A stretch of 64,000 nucleotides of DNA from Branchiostoma belcheri. Lineage: Eukaryota; Chordata; Leptocardii; Amphioxiformes; Branchiostomatidae. The first letter of the stretch is position 1. Each line of letters opens with the position of its first letter. The position numbers and the translations under genes are program-made. The DNA is taken from contig NW_017804098.1 in NCBI RefSeq assembly GCF_001625305.1, positions 53,426 through 117,425 of the forward strand, given 5' to 3'. Below the pieces are notes generated by a model. It saw only the letters and a list, made by a program, of their open reading frames with translations, searched no databases and was not told where the DNA came from. Positions 35,942 to 48,500 of the stretch are shown in pieces.

Positions 35942-37620
35942 GCATCGTATGGACCATTCAACAACGCGGCGAGCAAATTTTAAGGTTTGCTCTGAATCCG
36001 ATATTTCAAAACCCTCGCGTTTTGACTGCTAGCATCGAGATCACCGTGCCTCCAGCAATGACCATCGTCCAGTAACGTCGGATATGGATTTGTTGCAGAC
36101 GATATGACAGTATCGTGTTTCTCCTCTTCAAAATGGGAGTTGGTTTTGGCTTTGCATCCTTTTGTTGCGGAATATGCTACACTGGCGACGTGAATCAAAG
36201 TGCTGTTGTTCTTTAAATCCCTACAGACGGTGGGCATAAACATCGTTTAAAAAGACGCAGTGTTGTGGAAAGTTCATAGACACTAATTACTTACGTAACA
36301 TGCATTATTAACGGAGTCAAAGCTGACAGTATATTTCTATTACCGTCCTTTCTTAATCCCCGCAAGTTATGGGTGTTATATGTGTTAGGTAATCTCTGAT
36401 TGAGGTTGTTTCTTATTTTAGCTTTTCCAATTTTCTGGGCTTAACTGCAATCTTAGACGTTTGTATACACAACAGATGTAGGAAAACATACGTTTGGAGG
36501 CGGCCTACTTTGCAATTCACGGCTAATGATAAAATTGGTTTATCAAGAGTGTTAAAAGCAATTTTAGATCTCCTCTTATTGTGTAGTGTAAGGATTAAAG
36601 AATAGAAAGTAAGGGGGGGACTCAAATTGTGAGAAGTGTAAATCGTAATCAAGGATTGCTGTATGACAGGGGAATATGTTGGAGGATCGAATAGGATAGA
36701 AATAAGGATGATGACTACGGTAGGGGCAGAGGAGGAGCACGTCTCCGAAAACAAAGGACAGGAAGGTTTGGGCACAAGGAAAATGGAAAATGATGAGGAG
36801 CATATATGTGTATGTAGTAGACAGTATGCTGTCTAAATCAAGAAAGGTATGCAGTGTACGCATGTTGATAAATGTAATGTTTATTCGATCAAGGCAAACA
36901 TTATCATCCTTGATTGCTAACACTTAGTGCCATCAAATGGCACTAATAAAAAAAGAAAACCACCGCAATACATTCAGTGGGAAATGCCGTTTCCTACGTG
37001 GTCACTCTTATATATTTTCTTTTATTGGTTATTATTGACCGATGTAGGACGAAGAACATGTTTAATTTATCCATTAAATTGACAACATTGGTTACTTTTA
37101 CATTCACAAATCAACTCATCACACCGTATCGTATTGTATCAAAATCATTTCTTAAATAAACCTTTTGGATATCCTAGTTCCTATAGCTAGTGATGGCCAT
37201 GCATAGAGGAACGTACATCCATTTGCTTTACATAGATGAAAACACTCGTTTTGTAGAAAGACAAAATCTGCCGTTGGCCAGCGTTAAACGTTAGCTACAT
37301 GTACCAATACAGCCTAGAAGTTCATACTAGTGGTTTTGGTATTAAAGCTCTAACGTTATAACATCACACATTAGTCTCTTCAGGACAAAAATACGATAGT
37401 CGTTGTAAATAGAGCTGATCATGAAGATCCGACCAAGATTGGGGCATGTTGTATCCAGAACCTCGCCTTTGCCAAAATCTGCGTTTTTTTTCTTTCTTGG
37501 ATGCTCGGAGACTATCCTGAACCAGGCCTGATCCCATCACTAACACATTGATGCATAGGAAAAGGGTTTGGATACGATAGGGCAGACGTGGAATGATGTG
37601 GTCGTCCTGTAATCTCCGTT
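35942..37620. other. Intergenic region between orphan GPCR and P450
   Basis: No gene was recognised. It should contain the promoter of the GPCR and the 3' UTR of the P450. Open frames here are short and without domains. Confidence 0.4.
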
Positions 37621-40600
37621 TTACCTGGGAGTAAAGCGAATGTTTGGGGTGGGCGAAAGCTCCTGGAAACATCCCGTCACAGTGTCCACTTCCTCGTCAC
37701 AGTGGAGGTAGAAGTTCTGTACCAACTGTAGTCATGCAAGAAAAGTAGTTTTCCGTCAGTTGTTCAGTTAAACCAGATAAGACACTTCGTTAAGTTGTTT
37801 GGATCAACTTCTTTCTCAACTGAAAATACATTTTTAATACCGCATTGTACATATAAAACTCCCTTACCTTAGATATCTGGATGTAGAACTTGTCTTCGGC
37901 GAATCGGCGACCTGGGGAATATGATTTAACAGGTTCAACATGAACTATGCCACAATGCGGCGTTGTATTTAGAAGAGAGGTCTGGCGTTTATTTTGAGGT
38001 ATAACTTCACTATGGAATTCCAGAAGTAAAGGGTTGCTAGCAGTCTAGCACTGTTGATTATGAACACCGGAGCCGTGACAGAAATTCCTTTCAATCCATT
38101 TCTTAAGCTTGTTAGATCCCTTTATTATCCGGCTATCATTGAAAATCAAGATTAGACACTAATTGATTCTCTTCTTTGCTTATAGTTTTGAGTCAATCAA
38201 ATAAAACAACACTAAAAGGTCATGACCTATGCACGCGCGTGGTCCGTGGCCGAAGGGAGTGACGTGACTGAACATGCGGGATCGGAAGCCGTTCGGAGCC
38301 CCTCGGAGCCAGCGCTCGGGCCGGAACCGGTCTGCCTGCGGGTACAGTTCCTCCAACCGGCCCAGCACGCTGATGGGGATCTCAATCGTTGTCTGGGGCG
38401 ACAGAGCAAGGAAGGAAGTTCAATATGATTCATTGCGCAAGTGAAAGCACATTATAATTGTGTAACATTTAATGTTATTCTGAATTATCAAGCTCAAAAG
38501 TACCAACGATGTTATGATGATGATGCAATTGCCTACCATCGGTGTTGGTCCGTTACAATATCAATTGCGCACATCAATGGCGCTTTTCTCTAAGATTAAT
38601 CAAATAGTGCAGTACCTGAGAATGACACAAGGGGCGCTAGAGCATAAAGGACGGTGTTACTACCGTTATGTGCTATGTGATTGGACAGGGAAGAAACAGT
38701 TAGTTACATCACACTACTTACATGAGCGGGTACACGATATCCGGACAGGACAACATCACGGTCCAGAACCCGCATGTGAAGGAGGCCGACTGGGTGGAAC
38801 CTGGGGGATGAGAACAGGAAATGGTAATGATGCAGTAGGTTTCATCCTTTTGTAGAAGTACAAATGTTTATGTACCTACATGTATTAGTCAATGTTGTAC
38901 AGAAGCGAAAGAGAAGAGGGGTGTTTCTGTGTGAGAGTCAACAGCTAGCTATATATAATGTAGGGCAGAATGTTACCAGCACTATAGCTTATAGAGTAGT
39001 CCTAACAGATTCACCTGAAGGTTTCCTTCACAAAAGCCTTGAGGTAGGGCAGCTTGTGAAGATGGGCGCTTGTTACCGCTTCTCCCGCGGGTACCACCTC
39101 TGTGACCTCCCGCCGGATGGTCTCCTGGACGTCCGGGTGCCGGGCTAACTCGTACAGCTGGAACATGTCGGCATGGGAACTCTGCGGAAAACAGAGAAAC
39201 AACAAATGTCAACAGTTTTCTCTGGAGTAAGTTGAATTTAAAACCGAGAAGTGAAAACTATTAAAGCTAAACACCACTACTTTTGTATCGCTATGGATCG
39301 CATGTACCGTAAATCTAGCTAAGACTGAATATCATCCTTAGACAGTCTATGTTATGTATGTGCGCAATTGCTTTGCAACGCAACGTCATTGAGGAAGGAT
39401 TTCTGTCAAAGAGATTTTAACTACTGTGTCCAAGTTCAATGGAGAATGATATACATTGTATCATGGTTACGTGCTATAAGGTTAGGGTAGGCTTACGGTT
39501 AGAGTAGGGTTAGAGTAGGGTTTGTGTTGGAATACCGGGGGTAGGTTAAGTTAGGTTAAGGTTTAATATACTAGGATAGGGATCGGCTCAGGATTAGGGT
39601 TCGGGTTCGGGTCCATTCTTGACTTACGGACTGCACGCCGCCCACGAACAGTTCCACAGTCGACATGGCGGCGTCCTTGTCCGACAGGCTGGACTCGGAC
39701 AGCAGGTAACCCAGCACGCTCGGCCGGTCCTCTTCGTAATCCACATCCAAGTCCATGTGGTGCTTCACAATCCTTTTGTCAAGGAAAAAAAAAACATAAG
39801 TACCTTCGCCAAGAATGTTGCCGGTGCTAGTGAGTATTGAAAGTATAAGTAATATAATTAAGATCAGTCAACTTATCGCTTACCTCAGGATATTTCTGTG
39901 AGCATTCATATAGCCGTTCCAGGTGTCCTTGATGAGATACTTGGTCAGCGGGAACCCTATTTCCAGTTTCAGCCACGACGCGAAGAAGTCGTCGATGCTC
40001 CTGATCATTTCAGCCGTCTGGCACGAGTCCGAAAAGTCTGGCTCCAGACACCCTGGGCGACGGCCGAAGATCGTGGTCCCGGCAACTGGCAAACAAACAA
40101 ATCCTGATTTTATGCCATCCTACAAAATCGTTTTAATAAGTTAGCAAACATACGCCAAGTGAAGGTGGAGGCGGTTTGCAAACGCTCTGTTTATTTTGAA
40201 CCCTCATATATTGTTAGAGGAAATGGTGTCTATAAACTACCTATCCGAAACAAGCTATACGATTCAAGTTTTTCATTTAAAACCTCACCTTCAGTGTTGT
40301 AACGCCTGATCTGCCACGTGAGGTTGGGGACGGTGTGATCATCGACCAGGCTCCGCTTTAGGAGAGCCAGGAAGTCATCCGAGATCTGTAACGGAAAGGG
40401 ATTAATCAAGACCTTACGTTACACCTGGGCCAACGGTACATGTACTGCCTCGTGCCCTGTCTTTTAATGTCTCTCATTGTACCCTTCATTTATGCTGGTA
40501 ACCTGAAGCCACTTTCTAATGTTACCGCACCTGTCTAGTAAAGAGCTTGAGTCAATGGACACGATGTAACGACGCTAATCACCAAGGCGTGTGGAAAATG

Positions 40601-42782
40601 GTCATTGGAAGGTTGGATCACAGTGTTGACAAGGTTAAAGGATTGCCACGAAGACAACGAATGGGCAACAATTGCTCCGAAAACCTGTTTCCTGACGCCC
40701 TATTGTATCCATCAGCAAAACGACTTTTTTTATTCACGATATCCCCTGATAAAATAGAATCAGTTTTACATTACCTCATTCAAGGTCGGGTGGAAAAGTT
40801 CTACCCCACTCCTCCTCAGCAGTGTCCTGTTGACGGCACTGCGGGTACGGTACCACTCTAGGCCCTGTCTACAGAAAAGGAAACACACGTTATCGTACGA
40901 ACAGTTATGTGGTGTTGTGATAGAAAATGATAAAACCGCAATATATAACGACACTTTGCTCTTCTTATTTCTGTCTAGACAAGTATTCCGTCAGCGTGGA
41001 CCGGGAAGGAGAGTAGTGACAAACACTGTAAACCATCATTGTATCCAGAACCGCGCTTAATCCAGAACCTGGTTTGGGATAGTCTACGCAAATCTACGTT
41101 CTCGGGGCCATCCAGAACCGTGCCAGTTCATCCTAGTAGATAGGCACGGTCTGGATACTATAAGACATAGGTTTATTACCCTCTATATACGTTTCATACC
41201 TTATTGAATACATGTCATGTTTTATTCTTTTTCACGTGATATTTGAAGCATGTGAGCATCTACGAGGATGTAACTGTGTAAAAGGTCAAGGCCTTCAGTC
41301 CGACCTGTGGTGAACGCCACCGCGCCTGTGCCGTGTCAGTCATCACGTAGTAATTTATGTATTCATACCAACACAGCGACACGCAGGGTACACCGGCCCA
41401 TGTTGACAGTGTACACTCACCCATTGAAACTGGACTCTGACTGTGCTCGGTGCTTCAGAAGTTCTTGTCCGGCCGCTTCCATGGATTCCCTCACCAGCGG
41501 GAAGGACGGGCGATGTGGGTACCTGGAATAGAAAATGACGAATCTTTTGTACGCTCTATTTTTAAAAGCCACCCACTGCGATCAAATTCACTGCATGTAG
41601 TTCTTGAAAGTTTGGCCATACAAGTTGCTGTTCCAGTCAACTTAATTGTTTCGTTAATAAAATCTGATGAAAGCAAGTATAGGGTGCAGTATTAAGAACG
41701 AGGGAGCGGCATGAAAGTATGTATCAAATTCTCATTTAGAAAAAGTGATATTAGGGGCCTTTCTAGCCTGGATGCCAGACCCAAAGCACACTGGACACAA
41801 AATATCTCAGTTTCCTGTTTGTTTAGGTAACAGTTCTCTGACACACCAGGACAAAATAACCTTATCTACAGTTTTATCTCATCTGCTGGTGAAGATTCAA
41901 ACATCCAGCTGGGAGTTTTTAACCAATCATAGCAGAGGTGTAGAATTGCTTCCTGCTGTGCCACCAATGGGGCCTTACGCTCAGATACTGAGCGTTCGAG
42001 TGGCAGGTCTATCTGACCCTACCAGACCCAGGCTCACTGAGATATTTGTGTCCAGTGTGCTATGGGTCTGGAACCCAGGCTAGGGCCTTTCAAACTCTTC
42101 TTAAGAAGCTGAAGTGTAATTCGGACGGTGTAATGAATTTCGAAACTTGTATCAATTATCCTGTGGTAAATACCTTCCTTCGTTCCTGTAGACGGTCTCA
42201 ATATCTCCGGGGTCGGCTATACGGACGAACGTTCCCCGTGGACCGAGGTTCTCCTTGTAGATTTTACCGTACTGTTGGTAGCGAGTCCACAGCGCCTCGT
42301 CAAAGCGCCGAGGATCAAGCTTTCCTGAAATACAATTCATAATAGTGAGACCTTAAGGAGAACAAAGAACTGGTCGACAATTCGAATTAATTTGGGTTTA
42401 AAGCAGCTGACGTCTGGCATATCACAGTAAGAATGTACGAGTAGAATGTTGAGTGAAGTGATGACTGGTCACTGAAAAGTCTCTTACCAAGGAATGTGTA
42501 CTCCCACAGACTTCCAATGATGGGCAGCCCCTTGGGGCCAGGGATCTCGTGGAAGGGGCGCACGGCCGCGTCCGTCTTGTTTCCCGTACGGCTGACATAA
42601 GCTTCCATCCCCGTATCCGACACAGCCGAGCTGCCTTGGCGTAGGATGCCCAGCCTAACGTTTCTAGCCATGGGGTAAAGAAACTTCCAAGGAAATCTCC
42701 CACACCTCCACTGGGTGTCCAGAAGACGGTTGCTTCTCATGACCGCGTCACACCTCCTACTCAAAACTCCAGCAATCCCCAT
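37621..42782 (-). CDS. Mitochondrial-clan cytochrome P450
   Basis: Twelve exons: 42782-42488, 42324-42174, 41522-41421, 40868-40775, 40385-40289, 40085-39884, 39772-39628, 39181-39015, 38800-38722, 38392-38227, 37911-37868, 37725-37621; 1647 nt, 548 residues. The Arg-rich N-terminus lacks a membrane anchor and leads to 'RPFHEIPGPKGLPIIGSLWE', the usual start of mitochondrial P450s, so a matrix-targeting peptide is inferred. The C-helix has 'GLEWYRTRSAVN', the K-helix Glu415-Thr-Phe-Arg418 (ExxR), then 'DRFRPERW', and the haem loop 'FGHGPRACIG' with ligand Cys498. The I-helix reads 'GGVQSSS' (358-364) where A/G-G-x-D/E-T-T/S is normal, so the acid-alcohol pair is replaced. Relatives (CYP11, CYP24, CYP27) oxidise sterols and secosteroids with adrenodoxin; the substrate here is unknown. 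Confidence 0.93.
39480..39615 (+). repeat. Degenerate TTAGGG/GGTTAG-like simple repeat in P450 intron 7
   Basis: A run of variants such as 'ggttagggtaggctta', 'ggttagagtagggttag', 'gtaggttaagttaggttaag' and 'attagggttcgggttcgggt'. It resembles decayed telomeric repeat but is too irregular to call a true interstitial telomere. Confidence 0.6.
41764..42081. mobile_element. MITE with about 50-bp TIRs and 9-bp target duplication in P450 intron 2
   Basis: The ends are 'tagcctgg' and 'ccaggcta', with inverted similarity continuing through 'cagaccc', 'gcacactggacacaaa' and 'atatctcag'. Identical 9-bp flanks 'gggcctttc' lie at 41755-41763 and 42082-42090. The element is 318 bp and non-coding. A 9-bp duplication fits Mutator-like elements (8-10 bp); hAT elements usually make 8 bp. 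The family assignment is tentative. Confidence 0.75.
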
Positions 42783-45503
42783 CAGGAAAACGTACTTCTT
42801 AGATTATCTGGGAGAAAAGCAATGAAATCGTGACGTGTTTTCTCTTGAAATGTCCCAAGAAAGATTCACTTGGCGTAGTAAATGGTTGGGTATACGTAGA
42901 CGATCATGATCTTGGCGGAATAAAACCGTCCAAGGCTATTTTGACAGTCAGCTACATCTTCAACAAAATCTTTGCTGATGGCGCAGTTAGAGTGGTTTTG
43001 ATCTCTGTGTAAGTGATCCGCCCGCAAAATATACAAAAAGTTTCCTCCAAAAAGTAAAAGAAGTTAATCTCACCTTGCTGATGTATTTTTGTCCCTCCGT
43101 CACTAAAATTCGTTTGTTTTCTGAGTGCCTAACTTTTCTACGCGGGGCCCTACTGATCTGATGTAGTTTGAGGTAGTACGCCTTTGTGCTGTGTGCTGTT
43201 GATGTGACGCAGTCGAAAATAACGCCAGTCTATTGGAGGACGTAAGAATAGTTTTGTATCATGTTATGGGGCATTCCTGTCATACCGAAGTGTTATCGTG
43301 TTCTCACTTATCCATGGCCTTTTGTTCTTATGTTAACGAAACGTGTAATACAGGCAAACATTAGTAACAATTACAAGGAAATATTCCCCCAAAATTAAAC
43401 AGTTCATGTGATCATGTTTTGCTTATTGTGTCGCTTATTGATTATCACTGTATATCATATACTAGTATACACATACCAGATGTCAAACGCTGGCTTTGAA
43501 ACATCACTGTCTTGTCCTGTACACATTTTGCGAGCTTCACCTATTAAGACTCAAAGACAGAATATCAAATCAAACCACTTACAGTGATAAAATATCGACG
43601 GAGTTTCAGCGGTTGTATAATCCCCAAACTTACAAGTACAACAACAAAAGCTATTAAGTGAACCCGTCAATTGCAAGCAAAGTGGGTGTCTTTGTGTGCG
43701 GTAGTCAGTGGACAAGGGACCCAGATTGACCTTCAGCCTTTGAATGACTCGATAGTTCATTGATATCGGTGATATCAATACTGTACCAAATCCATCATGT
43801 AAGGTGATGATGACAGCCGGGCCTGTGGGCCTGTATGACCAAGGGCACACGGGTGTGTGTTGAGCATGCGTTAACGTTGGGAACGGGTCACAACAATAAC
43901 CGAGTCCTAAGGAGCTTTTAATAGCCAGACTTTTAGTGTAAAGAATAAAGAGCGGACAGGTGACCACCATTACGATGGATTAGAATCGTTACTCAAAATA
44001 CTCCAAATAAACGGTACGTACGTAAACGGCCTACAGGTGCCCTTTAGAAAGGTGTCAATTTCGACAGCTGGAAAGTTTGATACTTTACACAAACACGATT
44101 TTTCAAAGGTATGGATGATACCAAACGAAAAAAATCTGTTAGGCCCAGATAGCGAGAAAGGCGTCTAAATTTAGATTTGCATCATCACTTCCGCAGGTCT
44201 TCTTCCGACAATATTTTGTCCACAAAGTTCTTTACCTAATCCAGAACTTTAACCTGTTGATGTAGCGGAGTTGTACACGAAGTACCACTAGTTTACATAA
44301 CACCTTTTCGAAAAGGTGAAAGGGGATACCCACATTAAGTGTTTTTGGTAGTGAAAAAATGTTGACTGCAACAAAAGTCAGTTTTTTTCATGACGAAGTC
44401 CAAGACATTTCAACTATGTCCAGGGAAAGATTGTTTCCCAGTAAACACTGTGAGCCCCTCCCTCAAAACTTTCCAGTATATTCCACAGTTCTGACGAATG
44501 AGTACCGAGAATGCCAACATACATTTATGCATGTGCAAAGATAGTTTAGGTCATTAAGGAACAACTTCGAAAGACAAAATGATCGGATGCCTAAGTCTCC
44601 TTATCAGTTCAAATAAATGGACCTACTTCTTTCCTTATCATCACTAGTACTCCCAGCTTCGATCTATCTGGTTATAACAAGCACAAGTCACAAATGAAGT
44701 CCATGTAAGAGAAATTGATTTGTTATACATGTACCTTTATTTTATCATAAAACTTTTGCAGCAACAGAAAAAATGAAGAACACAAAATCAGAGGACAGAA
44801 CACAATAAGGAAATGATGCATACTATAGATCCTCATGCAACGTGGATTACAGTAATTGGATATAATCAAACCCATCAACACTATTGCATGAATGTACTTG
44901 TACATGATGCTAGCTTGACCTGTCCCACTAAGCAAGACAGGTCACACAACATTGTTAGTAACAACTGACAAATTTCATTCATGAAACTCAGAAACTACAA
45001 GCAGCAGTTGCAGAAGAAATTTCATATCAAAGAGTAAATAAAGAGCTCCAATTTTATCATAAGGGCTTCGTTTGGAAGTCCTTTTAGAAATAAAGCATGG
45101 GTTACCTTCTGACAAACTAAACTAATATTTGAAATTCTCCACAATCTGAATAAGTAATATTGATGCTATATAAATGCATGTTCATACATAATCGGTTCTA
45201 TGCTACCATATTGTAACATTCAAACAGAATTGAAACATCTGCTTATTGAACATCTGTATTGCAACAATTGTCATGTAAAACATCTGTATCCAACACAAAC
45301 TACACTAGCCCCTGCATCTCATTGCACACAAAAGAAGTGCATTGCAATTTTAAGGAGCAAATCAGCATTTTATTTCATAAATTGTTCAATTTCAATTCAT
45401 CTTGGCACATGTGACTAAGGAAAATTGACTACATTGTACCTCTTCCATGTCTCAAAAGCGTATGGAACTTAACTAAATGAACAGTGTAACCTGTGACATC
45501 ACT
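42783..45503. other. Intergenic region between P450 5' end and HINFP stop
   Basis: No gene was recognised. Its right part is probably the HINFP 3' UTR: minus-strand AATAAA signals (TTTATT on the plus strand) lie at 45369-45374 and 44736-44741. The left part should contain the P450 promoter. Confidence 0.4.
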
Positions 45504-48500
45504 CTAGTCAAATCCTATAACCTGTATCCCCATCTCCTCTGCTGTCTGCTTCAGGGTTGACAATGATACCTCCTCTCTCTGTCCTACAGGGTGGCCCCTG
45601 TGTGGATTGTCTGTCATGATGTGCATCCCTGGTTGAGTGGTCACCACGTGTCCGTCTGTGTTGATCTCCACCATACTGTACACCACCTCCTGTGCCCCTC
45701 CAGTCTGCAGGGTTAGCGTGGAGACTGGCTGGGGCAGGCCCACCTCCTGATGCCCCCCAGGGGTGGGCAGGACCTGCCACAGGAGTTCTGAAGGGTGTGT
45801 ATGGGGGACCACTGCAGTCCCCTCCACCTGGCCACAGCTGGGCGCGGACAGGGCGTGGTTACTCCCAACAGCCACCTGGTTGTCGGAGAACGTGCTGAGG
45901 GGCTGGTGAGTCGCCACGCTGGCCAGGATGTGTGCTGCGTCTGTGTGGACGGTGCTGGGGTCCAGAACAACTCCTGCATGATGTACTTCCTGGGATATTG
46001 CTGAATCCTGCAGAGTGATGCTGACTTCACTGTTCTGTAAAAGTGCACCTTCTCGGTTCATTTCTTCCAACGTAGTGCTGCCTTTGCTGCGATAGTTTTC
46101 TGGCGGAGGGATACATGGATGTATCGGTGATGGGACAGACTCTTGAGGAGTATCCTTGCCAGAGTGAGGAATGGGTGATGGAACAGAGTCTCTGTCGGAC
46201 ACATCCGAGCTTTCCTGCTCACTCTGGGGCTTCATGAGCATCTCTGTCAGTTCAACACTTTCATACCGGATAGTCTGCAACCTGAGGTAGCCATCATCAT
46301 GCTCCTTGTACCTGCACAGGGACAATGGACTTAAGTTTACAGGTAGATAACGGTCAACACGGTCATCTGAATAAAAGTGTACTAGATTAGTCTACATGTA
46401 CATCTGTAGACACAGGTCAGGATTGTACTAGACAATACATGGTCTAGAGAACTACTTAGTGTTGTTATTGCTGACAAGCAGGTGGAATAATATACATCTT
46501 GTGTCTTCTTTGACATTAATAATAATATGTACACTTACATGTATGTAATTATCTGTTCATAGGGCTTAACAGATGTCTGCTTACCTGAACCTACTGTGTC
46601 CTGAAGGCCACTTAAACTTGTGAGCAGTCTTGAGATGGCGAGTCAGGCCTGTACCCCTGCTGTACACCTTCTGACAGATGTGACACAAGTAGCGCTGTAC
46701 TGCACCTCCGGCCTGGGGACACAACCAACACAGGTTAGCATAGAACCAGACTGATTACAAGTGCAGGTACAACAACATACCATACTGACTGCATCACTAT
46801 CAGCTAGCACCTAAGTATGCAGTAACCAGTTGTAACATAAAGATTTGGTGAGTAACAACTCCTAGTACTAGCTAACAGCTATTCCCTGTTCAATATGTAC
46901 AATAAAACAATGGTCCGCCAATAATTCTAGACCTGTAGGGTTTCTCTCACCTCGTGGTCTTTCCTGAGATGGTCCCTGAGACTGTTGTAGGCCTTGCAGC
47001 TGTAGTCACAGTGTTGACACTGGTAGATCTTCTCCACACTGTGACTGTCCATGTGACGCCGCAGGTCGTAGTTAGTCTTACACCTGTGGGGACAAGCACA
47101 GATAAACACCAGATTATTCAAGCACAAACACTGGGATGAACACTGATCAGATTACTTTTGAGGTTTGACTACCTTCGAACAGAGTAGCTCAACTTTTGGA
47201 AAAGTCTTACCAAATCAAATATCTGCTACAATCTTCTCTCATTATGAAACAAATATAGGGCAAAAACTCTGAACACTTTTACTGGATGTCATTGTCATAG
47301 ATAGTGTAATACTAGCATTTTACACTCTTACTTGTAGTGACAGAATTCACACTGGTATGGTCGGTCCTCTTCATGACGAAACTTGATGTGACTACGTAAC
47401 CCTGATGGCGTGGGGCACGTCATGTCACAGTGAGGACACTTGTAGTGGTTGACTGGAAATTAAAGAACGGTCGGCAAATTATGATGGTAACAATTTCATC
47501 TGAAGTTCTAAGTAGCTCACTCATCAAAACATCTGTAGGTACTTTTAGCTGTGTACAATTTACAACTGGGAAAAGGAATGCTGATCTAAAACCTTGTCAA
47601 ACTATATACAAGACTATGCGTATGCAAACTATGGTAGACATAACCTCCGAGCTCCATGAAAGAAACAACAATGTATTAGCTTGTTTAGTGCACGCATGTA
47701 CATGAAAGTATATTACACCCAGATTGACTGACACAGATGCAAGCTGTATTAACAATACTATGTCCATGAAGTTTTCATGCAAAAACAAATCATTCATCCT
47801 CACCATGATGTCTCATATGATCCCTCAGTAGTCTTTCTGTGGAGAACCTTTTTGAGCAGTGAGAGCACTGGTAACTCTGGTCTGCAATGAGAAGGGCAGA
47901 TATTACTGAGTGCAGCATACAAAGTGTAATACTAAAAATATAAAATACATTCAGCAACATTATCAATGCACTCCCTGGGATTTTTAGAGACAAAGAAAAT
48001 GTACCCTACAAACCACATTAATAAATTCTATTGTTCTCAGGTATCCTAGCAGCTACTTGTACAGTGTTATGCCTAGTCCTACCCACCTTCTGGTGCTGCC
48101 TGTCTCTTGATATGGTCCATGAACTTGGTTCTGTTGGAGAAGAGGCCTCCGCAGATCCAGCAGGCAAACAGCTTCTCCTGGGTGTGCACTCGCATGTGCT
48201 CCTTCAACTTGAACTTGTTCTTAAAACTGGACTGACAACCTGGGAAAACAGGAATGAAGACACAACTTGACATTAACAACTACCGGTATAGAAGTGTAGT
48301 CCAGTCGCTAGCAATCCTGCCTGTGGACCAAGGGGATGGGAGTTCTAATCCCGGCTTTTTTCGCTCATCCAATGCCATTAGAAAGGGTTGGAGTCCTTAT
48401 GTGTAGGATGGGACATTTAGCTGTGGTCCACTGTTCATTGTACTTGTCCTAACTGAGATAGGAGGATTTCCCTCGTACAACGAACATATAAATTTTGTAC

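Noticed and set aside
41745-42083. 112-codon plus-strand frame
   Set aside because: It coincides with the inverted-repeat element at 41764-42081, so it is a by-product of that MITE.
48294-48365. Possible tRNA gene
   Set aside because: Promoter-like boxes exist but no acceptor stem or anticodon arm pairs well; a SINE explains the sequence better.
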